From: Bipolaris cookei
Lineage: Eukaryota; Ascomycota; Dothideomycetes; Pleosporales; Pleosporaceae
Direction: 5' to 3'
Assembly: GCA_002286855.1 (NCBI GenBank)
Contig: NRSV01000001.1
Span: 310,001-374,000 of the forward strand
DNA: 64,000 bases
The notes beneath the pieces were generated by a model that searched no databases, had not been told where the DNA came from, and saw only the letters and a list, made by a program, of their open reading frames with translations. A program made the position numbers and the translations under genes. This document shows, piece after piece, positions 41,948-54,059 of the stretch (position 1 is the stretch's first letter; each line of letters opens with the position of its first letter).

Positions 41948-44112
41948 GGCAACTGTTCACTGTGCGCTCGGCCGCGATGAAATAATCTGCTACGTCAGGA
42001 TTTATGTATGCTTCATGCACGCTGTGGCGGCGAGGATGCGGACAGGAAGGTAACGACGGGGGTTGGGTGGTGGTGGTGTTGGTGTTGTTGCGCATGTCAC
42101 ACTGGGTCGCGCCTGCAGAGATTCGAGGCTAGCTTGGCATGCACTCGCTAGTCGCGTAAGCAAGGCGCTAGCGGCCATGTGACCGGGGCACTCACTCCCG
42201 GAGACACTCGTGTGGATGCATGTACTAAAAGGACGTCCTATTCCTAGAGCAGAGCATTATGCTGTATGTACGTGCCATATATGTACGTAGACTCCTACTA
42301 CTGCGGCTACCCCAGCATCGTCAATGACTCGCAAGCCGCCTCGCTTCGGGCCACCTCAACGGCGATCCGCCTGTGCCTGACTTTGTCGGCGTCGGTCCTT
42401 TGTCTCAAAATCCACGGTGCGAGTGCGAGTGTCTTGTAGTCCTCAGCATGCAGGCGTCATCACACGCCGAGTGAGCCATGACACCCGTCCCTAGATCGAC
42501 ATTACAGCAGCCTCACCCACCTGCACGCCATGTGCACGGCGTACGCACGCTCATGGACGGAGCGGTACTCTGTGACAGCATGCTACCATGTGTCAAGCCA
42601 TCAAGGGCTCCCTCCGGGACTTGCTCTTATTATCTACGCCGCCCAGCGCCCAAGCAAAGCCAGAGGCGTTAGGGGGGATCCGGGATGCGCAACAATCGAG
42701 ATGGCTCCATCGGCCGCTCAACGGCTGCTGTGAGCCCATTCCGATTGGCCTCACCCGCCGCTTTAGTACGGCCACCGACGTCTCCTCCCCCAGCTGACAG
42801 CACCAAGGCACGCCAGCTTCTTCAAGTTTGCACGCCCATGGCCCGGGACCGCTGGCGATACAGGGCCGGCCGCCGACACACACTGGGCCTCTTGTTTGTC
42901 CTTCTTGACGGCCGCCGGGTTGGCTCTGCCTTCTCCTCTCCTGCAGCCAGTGCATCCTTTCCCGTGGCTGCGCTCCTTCGCTACATCTGGTCCTTGGCCC
43001 CGACCCAGGCAGCCCTCATTGGACGGAACCGCTCCAGAACCTAACGCCAGGTCCCAAACTTTGGCGGCAGAATAGCAAGGACGTGTTCACTGCATTCCGT
43101 TCCCATGCTGCATGATCTGCACAGGTCATTAGCGGTAGCTGCGGTTGGCCAGTGCCGTGTTGGTACGATCTGGGGCTCACATCGCCCATGCGCTATCCAT
43201 AACTGCAGTAACGTGCATCCGTCTGCATCGCTCTCACCACGCTACCCTGTCCCCAGACGGTATCGACTCGATAGCTGCAGCCAATATTCCGGCTGGCTTG
43301 TCCACTACCCCGGTTTGTCCTAGCATCTTCGGGTCTCAAACAGCGAAGAGCTCCACGACCATGTCCCTGGCGGTCCGTCACTGCACGCCACTGGCATGAT
43401 AGCTGGCCTATTTTGAAGCCGCGGTCGCTTCCCTTCGGAACCTCTTCTTACAAGGGCGTCCTGGTAAGCTCTTGACTGGTCGAGCACAGGTCCCGCTGTC
43501 GTCCGCCCACCTCCACCTCTGTTACCCGGTATTATCGTATTTATTGCTATTGTCATTTACCTTCGCGGCCAGGTAATCCAAGCATTGTCCGCTGCGTGCT
43601 CGGTGTCGATTGCGCTCACAAGGTGTCTGCGCCGCATGTCATAAACCCTGCGGCTGTAAGTTCGTCCCGTCTTGCCCCTACATACCCTTCTCCCATGCAT
43701 TGCTGCCTTTATGTCTCGGTTGTAATTCATAAGAAGCCGGAGAAAGCTGTGCTCCATCTCCAGGCGTCAACCCTGCACGGACTGGTGGTTCTTTTGGCAT
43801 ATTTCTTCCAGACTGCAATAGCCCGCAGCAAATATTCCGGTGCAGGCTAGCCCACGCGCAATCACACTCTTGTTCGTTGGCAGCCCTTCCCATTTTGCCC
43901 CCCCCCATACCCTTGTACACACGACCAGACGATCATTAGCTGATGCCCTATTTGCATCAGTGTCACAGCTCAGGCGTTGCCTTGATCTTTTGAGGGTTCA
44001 GGTAGTTTCAAGCTCCTGCTGTCCCAGAAACCTTCATGTGGCCGATTGAGAGGGTGCACCGTGAAGGTTATCCCGTTTCAATCGCCGAACATCACAATCT
44101 CCATCACCTACT
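41948..44112. other. 2.2-kb divergent region with a probable long leader
   Basis: It lies between the head-to-head WW-domain gene and the transcription-factor gene. No recognised gene. The right part (about 43000-44112) is mixed pyrimidine-rich sequence with several short ATG-started frames, consistent with a long 5' leader with upstream ORFs, as is common for fungal developmental regulators. This is inference from position and composition only. Confidence 0.4.
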
Positions 44113-46988
44113 ATGCTCCTCAACATGAGTCGTCCGGCTCGTATACCCTCACATTCAGGTCCTCCACCGTCCTACAGTTCCTACCCGCGACACCATTCTT
44201 CAGCCTCTCGACCAGAGATTATTGCACCTGCCCACCAAGTTCGTCCTGCTGATTCCAGTGGCAACCAGAACAATGCCCAGCAACTGCCGAGTCTCCGTAC
44301 GCTCTTAGAGCCAGAGCTACTCGAAAAGAAGTCCTCCGATCCGCCGCCATTGAGTGCGTCTGGCACTCAGCATCCGTATACACACGGTGGACGCTACGGA
44401 TCTTCTAGTCCGACGTTGAAACGGCGACACGAACACGATAGCCACTTCCATGGTTACCCAGAGCACAATACCATAGCTCCACAGTCGCTCTATCAACATC
44501 GCCAGTCCCTTCCGGCCACAACCGCTACTCCGTCTACTGCCTCGTCAACATCCAGCTCCGGATTTGGTATTGGCCGACTAGAGCTCCAACGCCGCGAAAG
44601 TTTTGTTCATCCTTCGCAGCATGAGTTGGCTGGCAACGGACACCGGCAGCCTTCACTGGCGTCTGATTCGGCGGGCTCAATCATGGGCCAACAGGAACTA
44701 GGATTCGATCCGAGCAGGCCTGTGAGAATGCGACGACTAGACGGCTCCTCACGCACACCGATACAATCTTCCCGATGTGTTGGCCAGCGTGACATACCGG
44801 GCGAAGGTCTTTGTTACGTCTATGAAGATGGCACCTACTGCCGTGCCATTATAGATGGTGAGGCAGTCAACCCCTCGTGGGGCATCACCAAGGCAGGCAA
44901 ACCTCGAAAACGCCTTGCACAGGCCTGCTTGACTTGTCGCGAGAAGAAAATCAAATGTGAACCGGGGTATCCAAAATGCCACCAATGCGCAAAGTCACAA
45001 AGAGTGTGTCGAGGGTAAGTGGTCTTTTCCGTTCAGACTCTGCTATATCTTTTTATTGTGGAGGAAGACAGCGCATTAACTTGGGTGCCGAAGCATTAAA
45101 AGCATGTATCACTTGTTGACAAATGTTGACCCTTAGCAGTGGAATTAATCAGAACAATGTATCCGGCGAGACGTCTCCATCAGGTTCCGCTCTGATATAT
45201 AAGCACCCATCATCTGAAGTGCTTAGTCCTTCAGCAGCTACCGAAAGAGCTAGAGCGATTGGAGAACCACGAGAACAACCCAAACCCGCCGTTGATCCTT
45301 GGAACATCAGTACTCCTTATAGGCCACGGAAAATTCGATCAACTGCTACTGGGAATAAAAGAGACATGTCAGTACATTCATACGACTCGGATTGGAGTGG
45401 CTCTGCAAACGAACAGGTCATGGAGGACTTTGGACGCGGCTCATACTCTGATCCCCTTGTACTTCAGTGGGAACAGGATCCTTTTGAAACTGATCCCAGG
45501 CTCACAATGGACTTGTTGGAGCTTTATTTTGGCCATGCTGGCCGCGCAACATACAGCATGTTTCCGCGTCGGGCATTCCTTACGTGGGTGGAGACAAACC
45601 GCGATAAGAATCAAGATCACTTGATGCTCCTCTACTCGATCCTGGCAATGGGATCCGCTTTTGCAACGGATCCAGAGAGAAGATCACTAGGCAAGAGATT
45701 TGTTTCTGTTGCTTCATACGCGGCTGAAAAACGCTTCGGGAAATTCAGTTTACAGCTATGCCAGACGCGGTTGATGCTTGCGTTGTATTTTTTCGCCAAA
45801 GGCAAGTCACAGGAGGCATGGGACTACTGCGGAGCTGGCCTACGAGCCATCAGCGCACTGAAGCTTAACACAGAAGATGGCATCAAAGATCTCGCGGACA
45901 GTAATGCCAGCTTTGACTACGGTTTCGATCGCCAGACCTTTGAAGAATGCTGCCGACGTACCTTCTGGTCTGGATTACTGATGGATGTAAGTTACGACAT
46001 CATCAAGGACCCGGCACCCGTTGACTTGACATCCCCACAGCGATACAACGGCTTTTTTGGGGGGACTTTGTTTGTTTTCAGCATGGAAGACGCCTTTGTT
46101 CGGCTCCCGTGTCTGGACAGTATGTACGAGACGTCGACTCCATCTGACGCGCCGTTCTTTAGCGAAGAGTTTCTCAGCGGAAGAGGGGCCCCTATCACCA
46201 TCTTGGGTCCTATGGCATACTTGTGTCTGATCTCAACGCTGTGGGGGGAGGTGCTGACCTTCACTGGTCGAGCTGCTCGGCGACCCGACGCTGGATATGA
46301 ACGGCATTACGAAACCTTCTACGCAAAGACTTACGAGAAACTGGATGCCTGGCACGCTATGCTTCCCGAAAACCTACGTTACACTATGCAAAATCTCGAT
46401 ACGAGTATTATTGAAGGATATGCAGGTACCTTCATATCGATACATGCTCTGTATTGTGCAGCAACGATTCGACTGAACCGGCACGTCCGCATCAATGCAT
46501 TGCCAGCAGACAAAGTATGCCGGAACCTCAAGCAGGCCTTCTTCATGGCCTCCAATTTTCTCTCCATGATGCACTCAGTAGCCAAGGTCAACCGTCAGCA
46601 GCGTCTTCCAGTGGCCGCAGCATCCGAATTTTTGTTCTCGACACCGTTCCCTGGTTATGCGCTCATGCTTTCTGTTGATGTCCTTACCTCTGCGGGTCTC
46701 TTCTCAACTCTACCAAAACTGATTGAGACATTGAGTACCTCCCTTTCGTGTATCGATGAACTGGCAAGCTTTTGGTCATCGGCAAAAACGCAACAGAAGA
46801 CAGTGTCATATCGTATCAAGCAACTTACCGAAATTGCTGCTCAAGAAGGACAAAATGTCAGGAACAGCAGCCATGGAAACTTCTGGAGAATCACCAACAG
46901 TCTCCAGACTTCCTTTGCAAACGACGACGCGCTGTACAAGACCGATGACCAGTTGCTATTTGGCGTTGTTGGTCAACTTACAAGTTAG
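44113..46988 (+). CDS. Zn(II)2Cys6 transcription factor
   Basis: Exon 1 is 44113-45014 and exon 2 is 45140-46988 (916 residues; start MLLNMSRPARIPSHSG, with a second ATG 12 bp downstream). The first roughly 220 residues are disordered and Ser/Pro/His-rich. A conserved block CYVYEDGTYCRAIIDGEAVN and WGITKAGKPRKRLA precedes the zinc cluster ACLTCREKKIKCEPGYPKC then HQCAKSQRVCRG, the six-Cys DNA-binding motif. The cluster ends exactly at the exon junction. Exon 2 contains a fungal-specific middle homology region: DPRLTMDLLELYFGHAGRAT, MFPRRAFLTWVE, HLMLLYSILAMGSAFA, then AWDYCGAGLRAISALKLN and CCRRTFWSGLLMDVS. The intron (125 bp) ends in TTAGCAG, a tandem acceptor. The target genes cannot be told from sequence. 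Confidence 0.9.
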
Positions 46989-48900
46989 TTGTCGCTCAGC
47001 AGTGCAAACTGCTGGCGCAGACAATACAACTACCAGACACGCGTTGTCTTTTCGACATACGCAGCAAGCACAGATGCATCAGATGCTCGTAACTTGCATC
47101 GGAGCCTTTAGGTTCGGATAAGGCGTGAACATGCTCAGCTTAAAACTTGTCGCTGTGACATCTCAGTCTCTGCATGTTTCATTCATGCATACTCTAGCGA
47201 AGTACTTTTCTTGTGTTTGGGTTGAAAACAAGCCTTAGAAGTTGCGAGAAGCAGTACGAACAAGATCTCGTCTCGGATGCGTATCGTGTCATCAAGCAAT
47301 TATGATGACACTGTCTTTCTGCGGTTGTAATGTTCAGCTGCCTTGTAATTGTACTGTTCTTTTATGCATGATCGGAGCATTTGGAAGGCGTTGTCACAAT
47401 TGGGTTTTGTATAGGACAAATGGGGTTCATGGTGGGATCTCAAAATATGAATAGGCAACGATAAATTACGTATTACTCTGGTTCCCGGTCATCTACTAGT
47501 AATAGTAGTATATGAGGGGTACTTATAGGAACACTGCAACACTATGATAATTCAAGCACCCAACGGATCTGAACAGTTACAGCATCATGGGAACTTGACA
47601 GCGTCCACTCAAACCAAGGCCCGATTCATCGTTTGGTTTACGCAAAGAGGCCACTGGTGGGGTGAGGCTCATGCGAATCAAGGCATCCATCGGCAGTACC
47701 CACGCTTGGGGCGAGACAGCATGATCAAGCCCACCTGTGGTGTCACCTCACGCGGCATGTTTCTTCCCTTTGTTGCACCATGGCTTATAGGGACAGAAGC
47801 TAGTACCCGTCCGTACCTTGCATCTCGGGTGCTACCTAGCACGCTGGACTGCAACCAGCAGCCAGCGAAGCAAGGTTGAACCATGCGGGGTTCCGCCCGG
47901 CCTAACAAACCATGAGAGTACAGATGAACGTGCTTTACAGCCTCCTTCAGGTCTCAGACTTTGGTCGAGTGTGTCAACAGCGCCAATATTTCACAGCTGA
48001 CCCAGGTCCTTGTCACAAACTGACGCCAGCGCATGCGAGATTCGTCGACATTGACTGGACGCCTATTGAATACGAGAGAGAGCTAAGTGTCTGAATCAAG
48101 CAAGTAGACGATTATGACGACATGCACACGTGTGCAAGTAGGTGTATCGGTTCGTTGCTCAGCTCGTGCATTACGCCGATGCGTGGCTTCGACCATCATC
48201 ATGTCTACCGGATGATCCCTGGACTAAGCGAAGAAAGTACCGGGTTTTGACCTGTGACGAGCGCGCATTGTCATCCGGCCTGCGCTCATTCGCTTAGACG
48301 TAGATCATGATAGAGGCTGGAGATAGGGGGCCAAGGGCAAGTCTCCGATAGTACACCACTCCAATACCGTCCGGAGCATGTCCGAGTCTTTTGACTTGCG
48401 CGGACAGGGCCGACGAGATAGTTTGACGGGGTCGGAGCCAGAACGTTTGAAGAGCATGTATAGTAATCCCAGTACACGCGTTTCGGGATGGAGACTCCAC
48501 AGAAACCTGACGCTCGGGCGTGGATCAGTGGTACCCCGTCATCGACCACAGTTATTGATCCAAACTTAACGACAAGTCTACCTTGCTTTGATAGGCCTGA
48601 CGAGGGAAAGTGAGTCAAGTTTGTGTTGAGAGTAAAAGCCCCTGAGCAAAAAAAATCGGTTAACCCGACTTGCAAGGACGAGCGAAGGCGAGAAGAAAAG
48701 CCTGAGCAAGCGAAAATCACGGTAAGCATGATTTACTGACACCTTCTCTGCTTCCGAGTATATATGTCCCGAGATTTTGAGTGGAGAGAAAAGGGCAAAA
48801 GCCAGTGGTACTGGGCCAATGTGCTGACTCGGCAAATCCTCGATGCAATCATACCCACGATATGTGCTTGATCGTCGACGACCATCATCAACTAAGCCAA

Positions 48901-48908
48901 AAAGAGAG

Positions 48909-48998
<90 letters not shown>
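48901..48998. repeat. GAAA tetranucleotide microsatellite, about 23 units
   Basis: A nearly perfect run of GAAA following a short GAGA stretch. It produces spurious Lys/Glu/Arg or Phe/Leu/Ser open frames on both strands. Confidence 0.95.
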
Positions 48999-48999
<1 letters not shown>

Positions 49000-49954
49000 G
49001 GAAAAGCAAACATTTGCATTACCCATGTCCATATCAAACCTTTTTGCTGCCCAAATGGAGAATCAAAGGGGGTAACCACTCCCATCCACCACCAACCCAT
49101 CTTCACCCCCTCCTTTCCTCCCCCTTCCTCTCCACCCACACAAAATCCCCTGTATCCCCCTTATCCATCTCTCCATCCAGATGCCTAACCCCCAATGTAC
49201 CCAAGGCCAATCATACCAAAAACAGGCAACTAGGCCACCCAAGCTTTTTCAACAACCCACACAGTATGCACACACTAAAACACCCTCTTGCAGCCCACCC
49301 CCCTCCAAAGAGAAGTAGTACATAGCGCCCAAAAACTCTAAATTCCCCCGCAAAGGGAATAAAAAAGGCTGGGGCAAAGAAAAAAAAAGGGAAGAAGGCT
49401 GATACGCCGGATCGACCCTAAGCACGCACTTGATTGCTTCTTTTTCCAGTTTTTTTATTTCTTTGCTTTTTTGGACTTTCCACGGTCGCCCGCCCCGAGA
49501 AGGGACGGGGGAAAAGGGAAAGGGACGCGCGCGCCGTCGCCGCCTCCGTCTCCATGTTCGCCGCTACGCATTTAGTCTGCGGAACGAAGAGGTCCGATAG
49601 AGTTTTTTTCTTAGTTATGTATGCTTGGTAATGGGGAGGGGGCTTGCGGGTTTGTCGGTTGTTGGGTTCCCGTGAGTAGTTGCGGGGGAAGAGGGAGGGC
49701 GCGTGAGAAGTAGTGTGTACTCTTACTCTAAATTCATGCCGAAATCTTCGTTCACAACCCTATTTCTTTTAGGGGAAAAGGGGGGGTGTTTACCGTGCGC
49801 CACGTTTGTGATACAGTAAGATCGTGTAGGTATATGTAAAAGTGGGGATTTGGGCCTAGGATGTTGTATGTAGCTGGGTAGACAGACGGATAGGATAGAA
49901 TTTCCTATAGGGTGTATACACATACATACATACATACATGAAGAGAGTAGTAGC

Positions 49955-49987
49955 CGCGGGAATCCCGTGGGAAGCCCGCGGGAAGCA
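49955..49987. repeat. Three tandem 11-bp units
   Basis: CGCGGGAATCC, CGTGGGAAGCC and CGCGGGAAGCA lie head to tail. It is a short GC-rich tandem repeat next to a CATA microsatellite. It could be a binding-site cluster or simple slippage. Confidence 0.6.
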
Positions 49988-51099
49988 CCTCTTCCCCCCC
50001 CCCCCTCAGGGCCTTCCTCTCCCTTCCCACTTTACCGTCTACTACTCGCTCGCTAGCTGATTGAGGTATCGCGCAAGATGCTGGATCCGGTATAGCTCCC
50101 TCCTTACCTCCATCCATCCCTCCCTCTTCCCCCCTTCTCCGACGCGGCTATCGGACCTACCAATTTATCGGAGATGCCGACTTGTTGGGGAGTTATGCCG
50201 GTTGGGCTGGAGTAGATGGGAGCGCTAAGGGGTGTTCGCCACTGGGCGTTTGTGAGTACGCTTGCTCGGAGTTAGACTTATGGCCTAACGAGGGGGCGAC
50301 TTGAGATTTGGTGGCTGTGGGATGAGGGGAATGGCAGGAACACATAGTTTTGACGTGTCTTGGGGGGTTGTAAAACGGATTAGATGGGGAGGTAAAAAGT
50401 AATTCTAAAGGTTGTATGGTGGAACGATAAAACCCGGTATGACGTAGCCTAGTTTACATACTTGTAACAACAAGTATTTTGTAAAGGGAAGAGTGGGAAG
50501 GGAGTTGTTGTTTATGTACAACAGTACGGAAAATATTCATGAAATGGTCGGTAATAAATTAAGTACGATGGAATACATATAATGAAATAGGATGGCAGTA
50601 GGGGTGATCCTATTTGAAACAGGACTTCTTCTCTCTTGAAATGACGTAAAACTTGGGGATTTTAGAATGAAGGAGGAGGAGGAGTGAGTATATCAGGCGT
50701 GTAAATGCATCCAAAAAGACGAAACGATACAAAAATATCAGGGCCATGAATCACGGACATCCTATGTACTATCGTGATATCTGATAAAAGGAAAAAGGAA
50801 AGTGGGTTTATTCAATACTTTTCATACTAAGCGTACAAATCCTATCTACAATATTTCCCTTGTGGAATAGAAAATAGGAAGAAGTTCACTTAAAAAAAAC
50901 ATGTACATATCACACAGTAACACGTCATTTCAAGCCATGGACACAATATCAGACAGACACAGCAAGGTGGGGATATCGAATATATGGATAGGCAAAGATA
51001 CCAAAGTCATCTAGTCCTTCACTCTCCTTTGCCAAAGCATCACCTACATGAAACCAATCGTGTAACCAAGAGAAAAATCCTGCATATCACAGCCCCAAA

Positions 51100-54059
51100 C
51101 TACAGATTGTTATCCGCCTTGAACTTGTCCCAAGCCTCATTCAGAGTAGCAAAGACCGCCGCGCTAATCATCTTCTGCTCTGTAGTCGCGTCTTGAGAAA
51201 TCTGTCAACAGTCATATTAGCAACTATACATCTGTGTTCAAAATTAGAAGCAAAGTGAAGAAAAAAAAGACATACCTTGTCAGGATGCACCTTAGCAATA
51301 GCCTTCATGTAGATAATCTTGACCTTGTTAGGCATGACTAAATCACCCATGCTGACCTTCTTCCATCCTGCATCCTCCCAGAGCACTTTATCCAAACTAC
51401 CCAATAACGCACGTAGATTGTCTGCCTTTGTACCTTTCCATGCGATAAGCTTAGCGTCAACTTGATCTGTAAGAGCAAACTTTTCGTCATCTGCACGTTC
51501 TGCAGCAGCATTGGCGGCTTTCATACGCTTTACGGCTTCCGAGTCGGTTGCAGGACCGCCGCCGAGATCAGCCATGGCAGACGGTCTGGGAGCAGCTGGC
51601 TTGCGAGCTGGAGGTGGGCGTTTTGCTGTTGCGGCTGGCGCACTGTTACCACCGCTGGCAGCCTTTTCACAGCGATTACGGCCTGAGATTGCGACGGCGC
51701 CGCCTACGCCGCTCTGAACGGCTTCTTTCCATACGGTATGCGCATCTGACCACTTCTCCATGCTCTCAAGAGCTTCTGCCTTGCGCATGAGTGCTTTGCC
51801 GTAGAATTCCTTCATGTCCTTTTCTCCTTCTACGCCGCCTGTAGCAATCTTTTCGCCCTCGCCTTTTGATACTCCAATAATTGCCAGGGCAGCGTCTGCA
51901 TCTGCAATCGCTGCTTTTGGATCACCGACCTTGATATTAGTAATTGCGCGGTTGCAGAGCACTACAATAGTTACAGGATGGGACTGTGGAAGAGGACTGA
52001 GTGCAGAAGAATAGGCAGCATGAGCAGCTGAGTAGTCTCCACGCTTGAATGCTTCTGACCCCTTCTGCCGGTCGGCCGAAGATGAGTTGAGAGCAGAAGA
52101 TGACACCGGGGGAATCTGCCGTGGAGGGACTTTGGGTCTGGGTGGAGTTGGTGTGCGCGCCGGACTTGGTTTTGTTGGATTCGGAGTTGCTTGAAGAAAG
52201 GGATTCTTGGACTGAGGCGATACGAGTTGCCGTGAAGTCTGCTTTGGCGCTATAGGTTCCGGGGAGAAGAGGTCTACTTGCGGTTCTGGTTGAGGTGTGG
52301 GCTTTTTCCGACGTGCTGGGCTAACATATGCCTGAGGTCCCTGTTCTTCCACTTCTTGACGAGTCAACCTGTTGGCTGGTCGTTTGTCTAGTGCCGAAGG
52401 CTGTTGCCGTTGAGAAGGTGATTGAGATGACATGCGATCAGGGTGGCCGCTTCGATTAGTTTCCTGCTCTCTCCTTTGTCGAACTGGTAACGGCTCAGCC
52501 TGCTGGCGCATCTCGCTCGTCCGAGAAGATTTAGAGGGTCGACCACCAGCTTCCAACATCATTGCCTCGTCTGTAGCAGTTTGAATGCTGGATTGCTGTC
52601 TCCCTGAACGAGTGTTGGCTTCGGCTGCTTGGGCGTCCCGCATCCACTTTGGCATGTTGGGATCACCGTCTTGTTGAAAGTCAGCCATAGCCTTTTGTAC
52701 TTGCTTCCGACCCGTCTTCCAGAGAGAATTTGCAGACTTGAACAGATTGTTGCCGATTTCCGAAGCCATTTGTGTCATGTCCTTTTCCTGACCGTGTCCA
52801 TCTTGCCTACGTGAGGCAGATCGACTCCGTGACTCATCGTCTTGCATCCAGACAGGCCGAGATCCACCTGCACGAGGTTCTCTTGATGATTCTCGTGCGT
52901 TGGGTCTGCTATTTGCTCGCCTCGGGCGGTCTTCAAAGTCTTCGTGTTCATGACGCGATCGATCGCGGCTCTGTGTCTGTATCTTCTGCTTCGCCTCTGC
53001 ATGTGCCTGGTTCAGCAACCAGCCTACTGCGGCCTGGACGTCTAAGCCAGACTCAGTGGTGGCCAATGCGATAGCAGACTTTTCGGCTGGAAATCCCATA
53101 TCCACTAGCTCAGCAACAGCCTTGTCGTACGCATTCTGGGGGCTTGGAGAAGAACGTTGGCTAGTCTCCGGAGGCGCTTGATTGGCCATTGACCTAGACT
53201 CCTCTTTCTGCTGAAACTCCGAGACGGGCTTACCCAGCAGGCCTAGTATGTCGTCATCCGCATCGTTTGTTGGAGGGGGAGGTGCAGGTGAAGTCGACTT
53301 TTGCGCCATTTGCTTGAGCCCAAACATATCATCATCGTCGTCGTCCATGAGCGCATTGTTGTTAGCGGAGGGCTGTGGCAGCGGCGTCTGGCCTCGAGAG
53401 ACATTTGCGCCGTATGCAGGCGTGCTGCGACCGCTGTCCTGTGAGGGAACGGGGAAGTGACTTGAGCGGTCCACAGGAGCGGCCGAATTGAAGGCTGCTA
53501 GTAGGTCGGCCTCATCATGAGAGGATGCCTCAGGACGTCTCACGCTCGTGTCCAGGCCTGCAAATGGCTTGTTGATAGTCTGTGACAGACGTTGGTTCGT
53601 GAATGGGTTGTTTGAGACTCGAGGAGCAGCAATGGCGGCAGGCTCTGGTGTGCTCTTCCCGCTTCCCAAGGTATTCCAATGCTGGGCATCGGCGGTGCCA
53701 AATGCACTGTCCCATTGCTTCCGCTTCTCTGCCTCGAGCCTTGCCTTTTCCTCCTGTATCTGCTTCTGTCGCTCTTGCAGCGAGAGGTTGCTGGTTGAGT
53801 CCTTTGGTTTGCTTGAGGACACGAGACTCGCAAAGCTATCGTTGGCCGGGGTCGCTGGTTTCGAGGGCGCCTTGAAAGGCTGGCTAGCGCCGAGGCTTGC
53901 CCCTAGGCCGGAGGGTTGGGCGGAGAGAGTAGAGAGGGGAGTAGATCGGCCGGAGAGCTGGGGCGTGGGGCTCTGGTGGAAGGGTGGGAGGGCCGCCGGG
54001 GAGTTTGTAGCTGGCTTTTTGGCAGGCTGCGACCAGTCCAGGCCGGCCAAATCGTCCAT
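51100..54059 (-). CDS. SWA2: Auxilin-like J-domain protein (SWA2), clathrin uncoating
   Basis: An Hsp70 cochaperone that strips clathrin from vesicles. Exons are 54059-51276 and 51201-51100 (961 residues). The 74-bp intron 51202-51275 (GTATGT...GACAG) follows VHPDK. The layout matches yeast Swa2. A long disordered N-terminus has short DLL/DDD-type acidic motifs (EADLLAAF, DDDDDMFGL, DDDILGLLG) that can bind clathrin. A UBA domain is at about residues 315-355 (DKAVAELVDMGFPAEKSAIA). TPR repeats are at about 640-770 (GSEAFKRGDYSAAHAAYSSA, then VVLCNRAITNIKVGDPKAAI). A C-terminal J domain has the HPD motif in AIAKVHPDK and continues in exon 2 with VFATLNEAWDKFKADNNL. Reading through the intron would destroy helix III of the J domain, which supports the splice. 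Confidence 0.92.

Larger units (their letters stand above)
46989..51099. other. 4.1-kb convergent gene-poor region
   Basis: No gene I can support. It contains a GAAA microsatellite at 48901-48998, an 11-bp tandem triplet at 49955-49987, a CATA microsatellite near 49918-49939, a C run near 49995, and AT-rich DNA from 50300 to 51099 that should include the 3' untranslated region of the auxilin gene. Two ATG-started open frames (47544-47879 plus; 48286-48729 minus) have no recognisable domains and were not called. Confidence 0.45.

Noticed and set aside
47544..47879. ATG-started 111-codon frame on the plus strand
   Set aside because: No homology recognised and no supporting context; left uncalled but listed as a possible orphan.
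48286..48729. ATG-started 147-codon frame on the minus strand
   Set aside because: No recognised motif; composition is not convincing, and it adjoins simple repeats.
48901..48998. Regular spacing that might suggest a CRISPR-like array
   Set aside because: It is a pure GAAA microsatellite without unique spacers.
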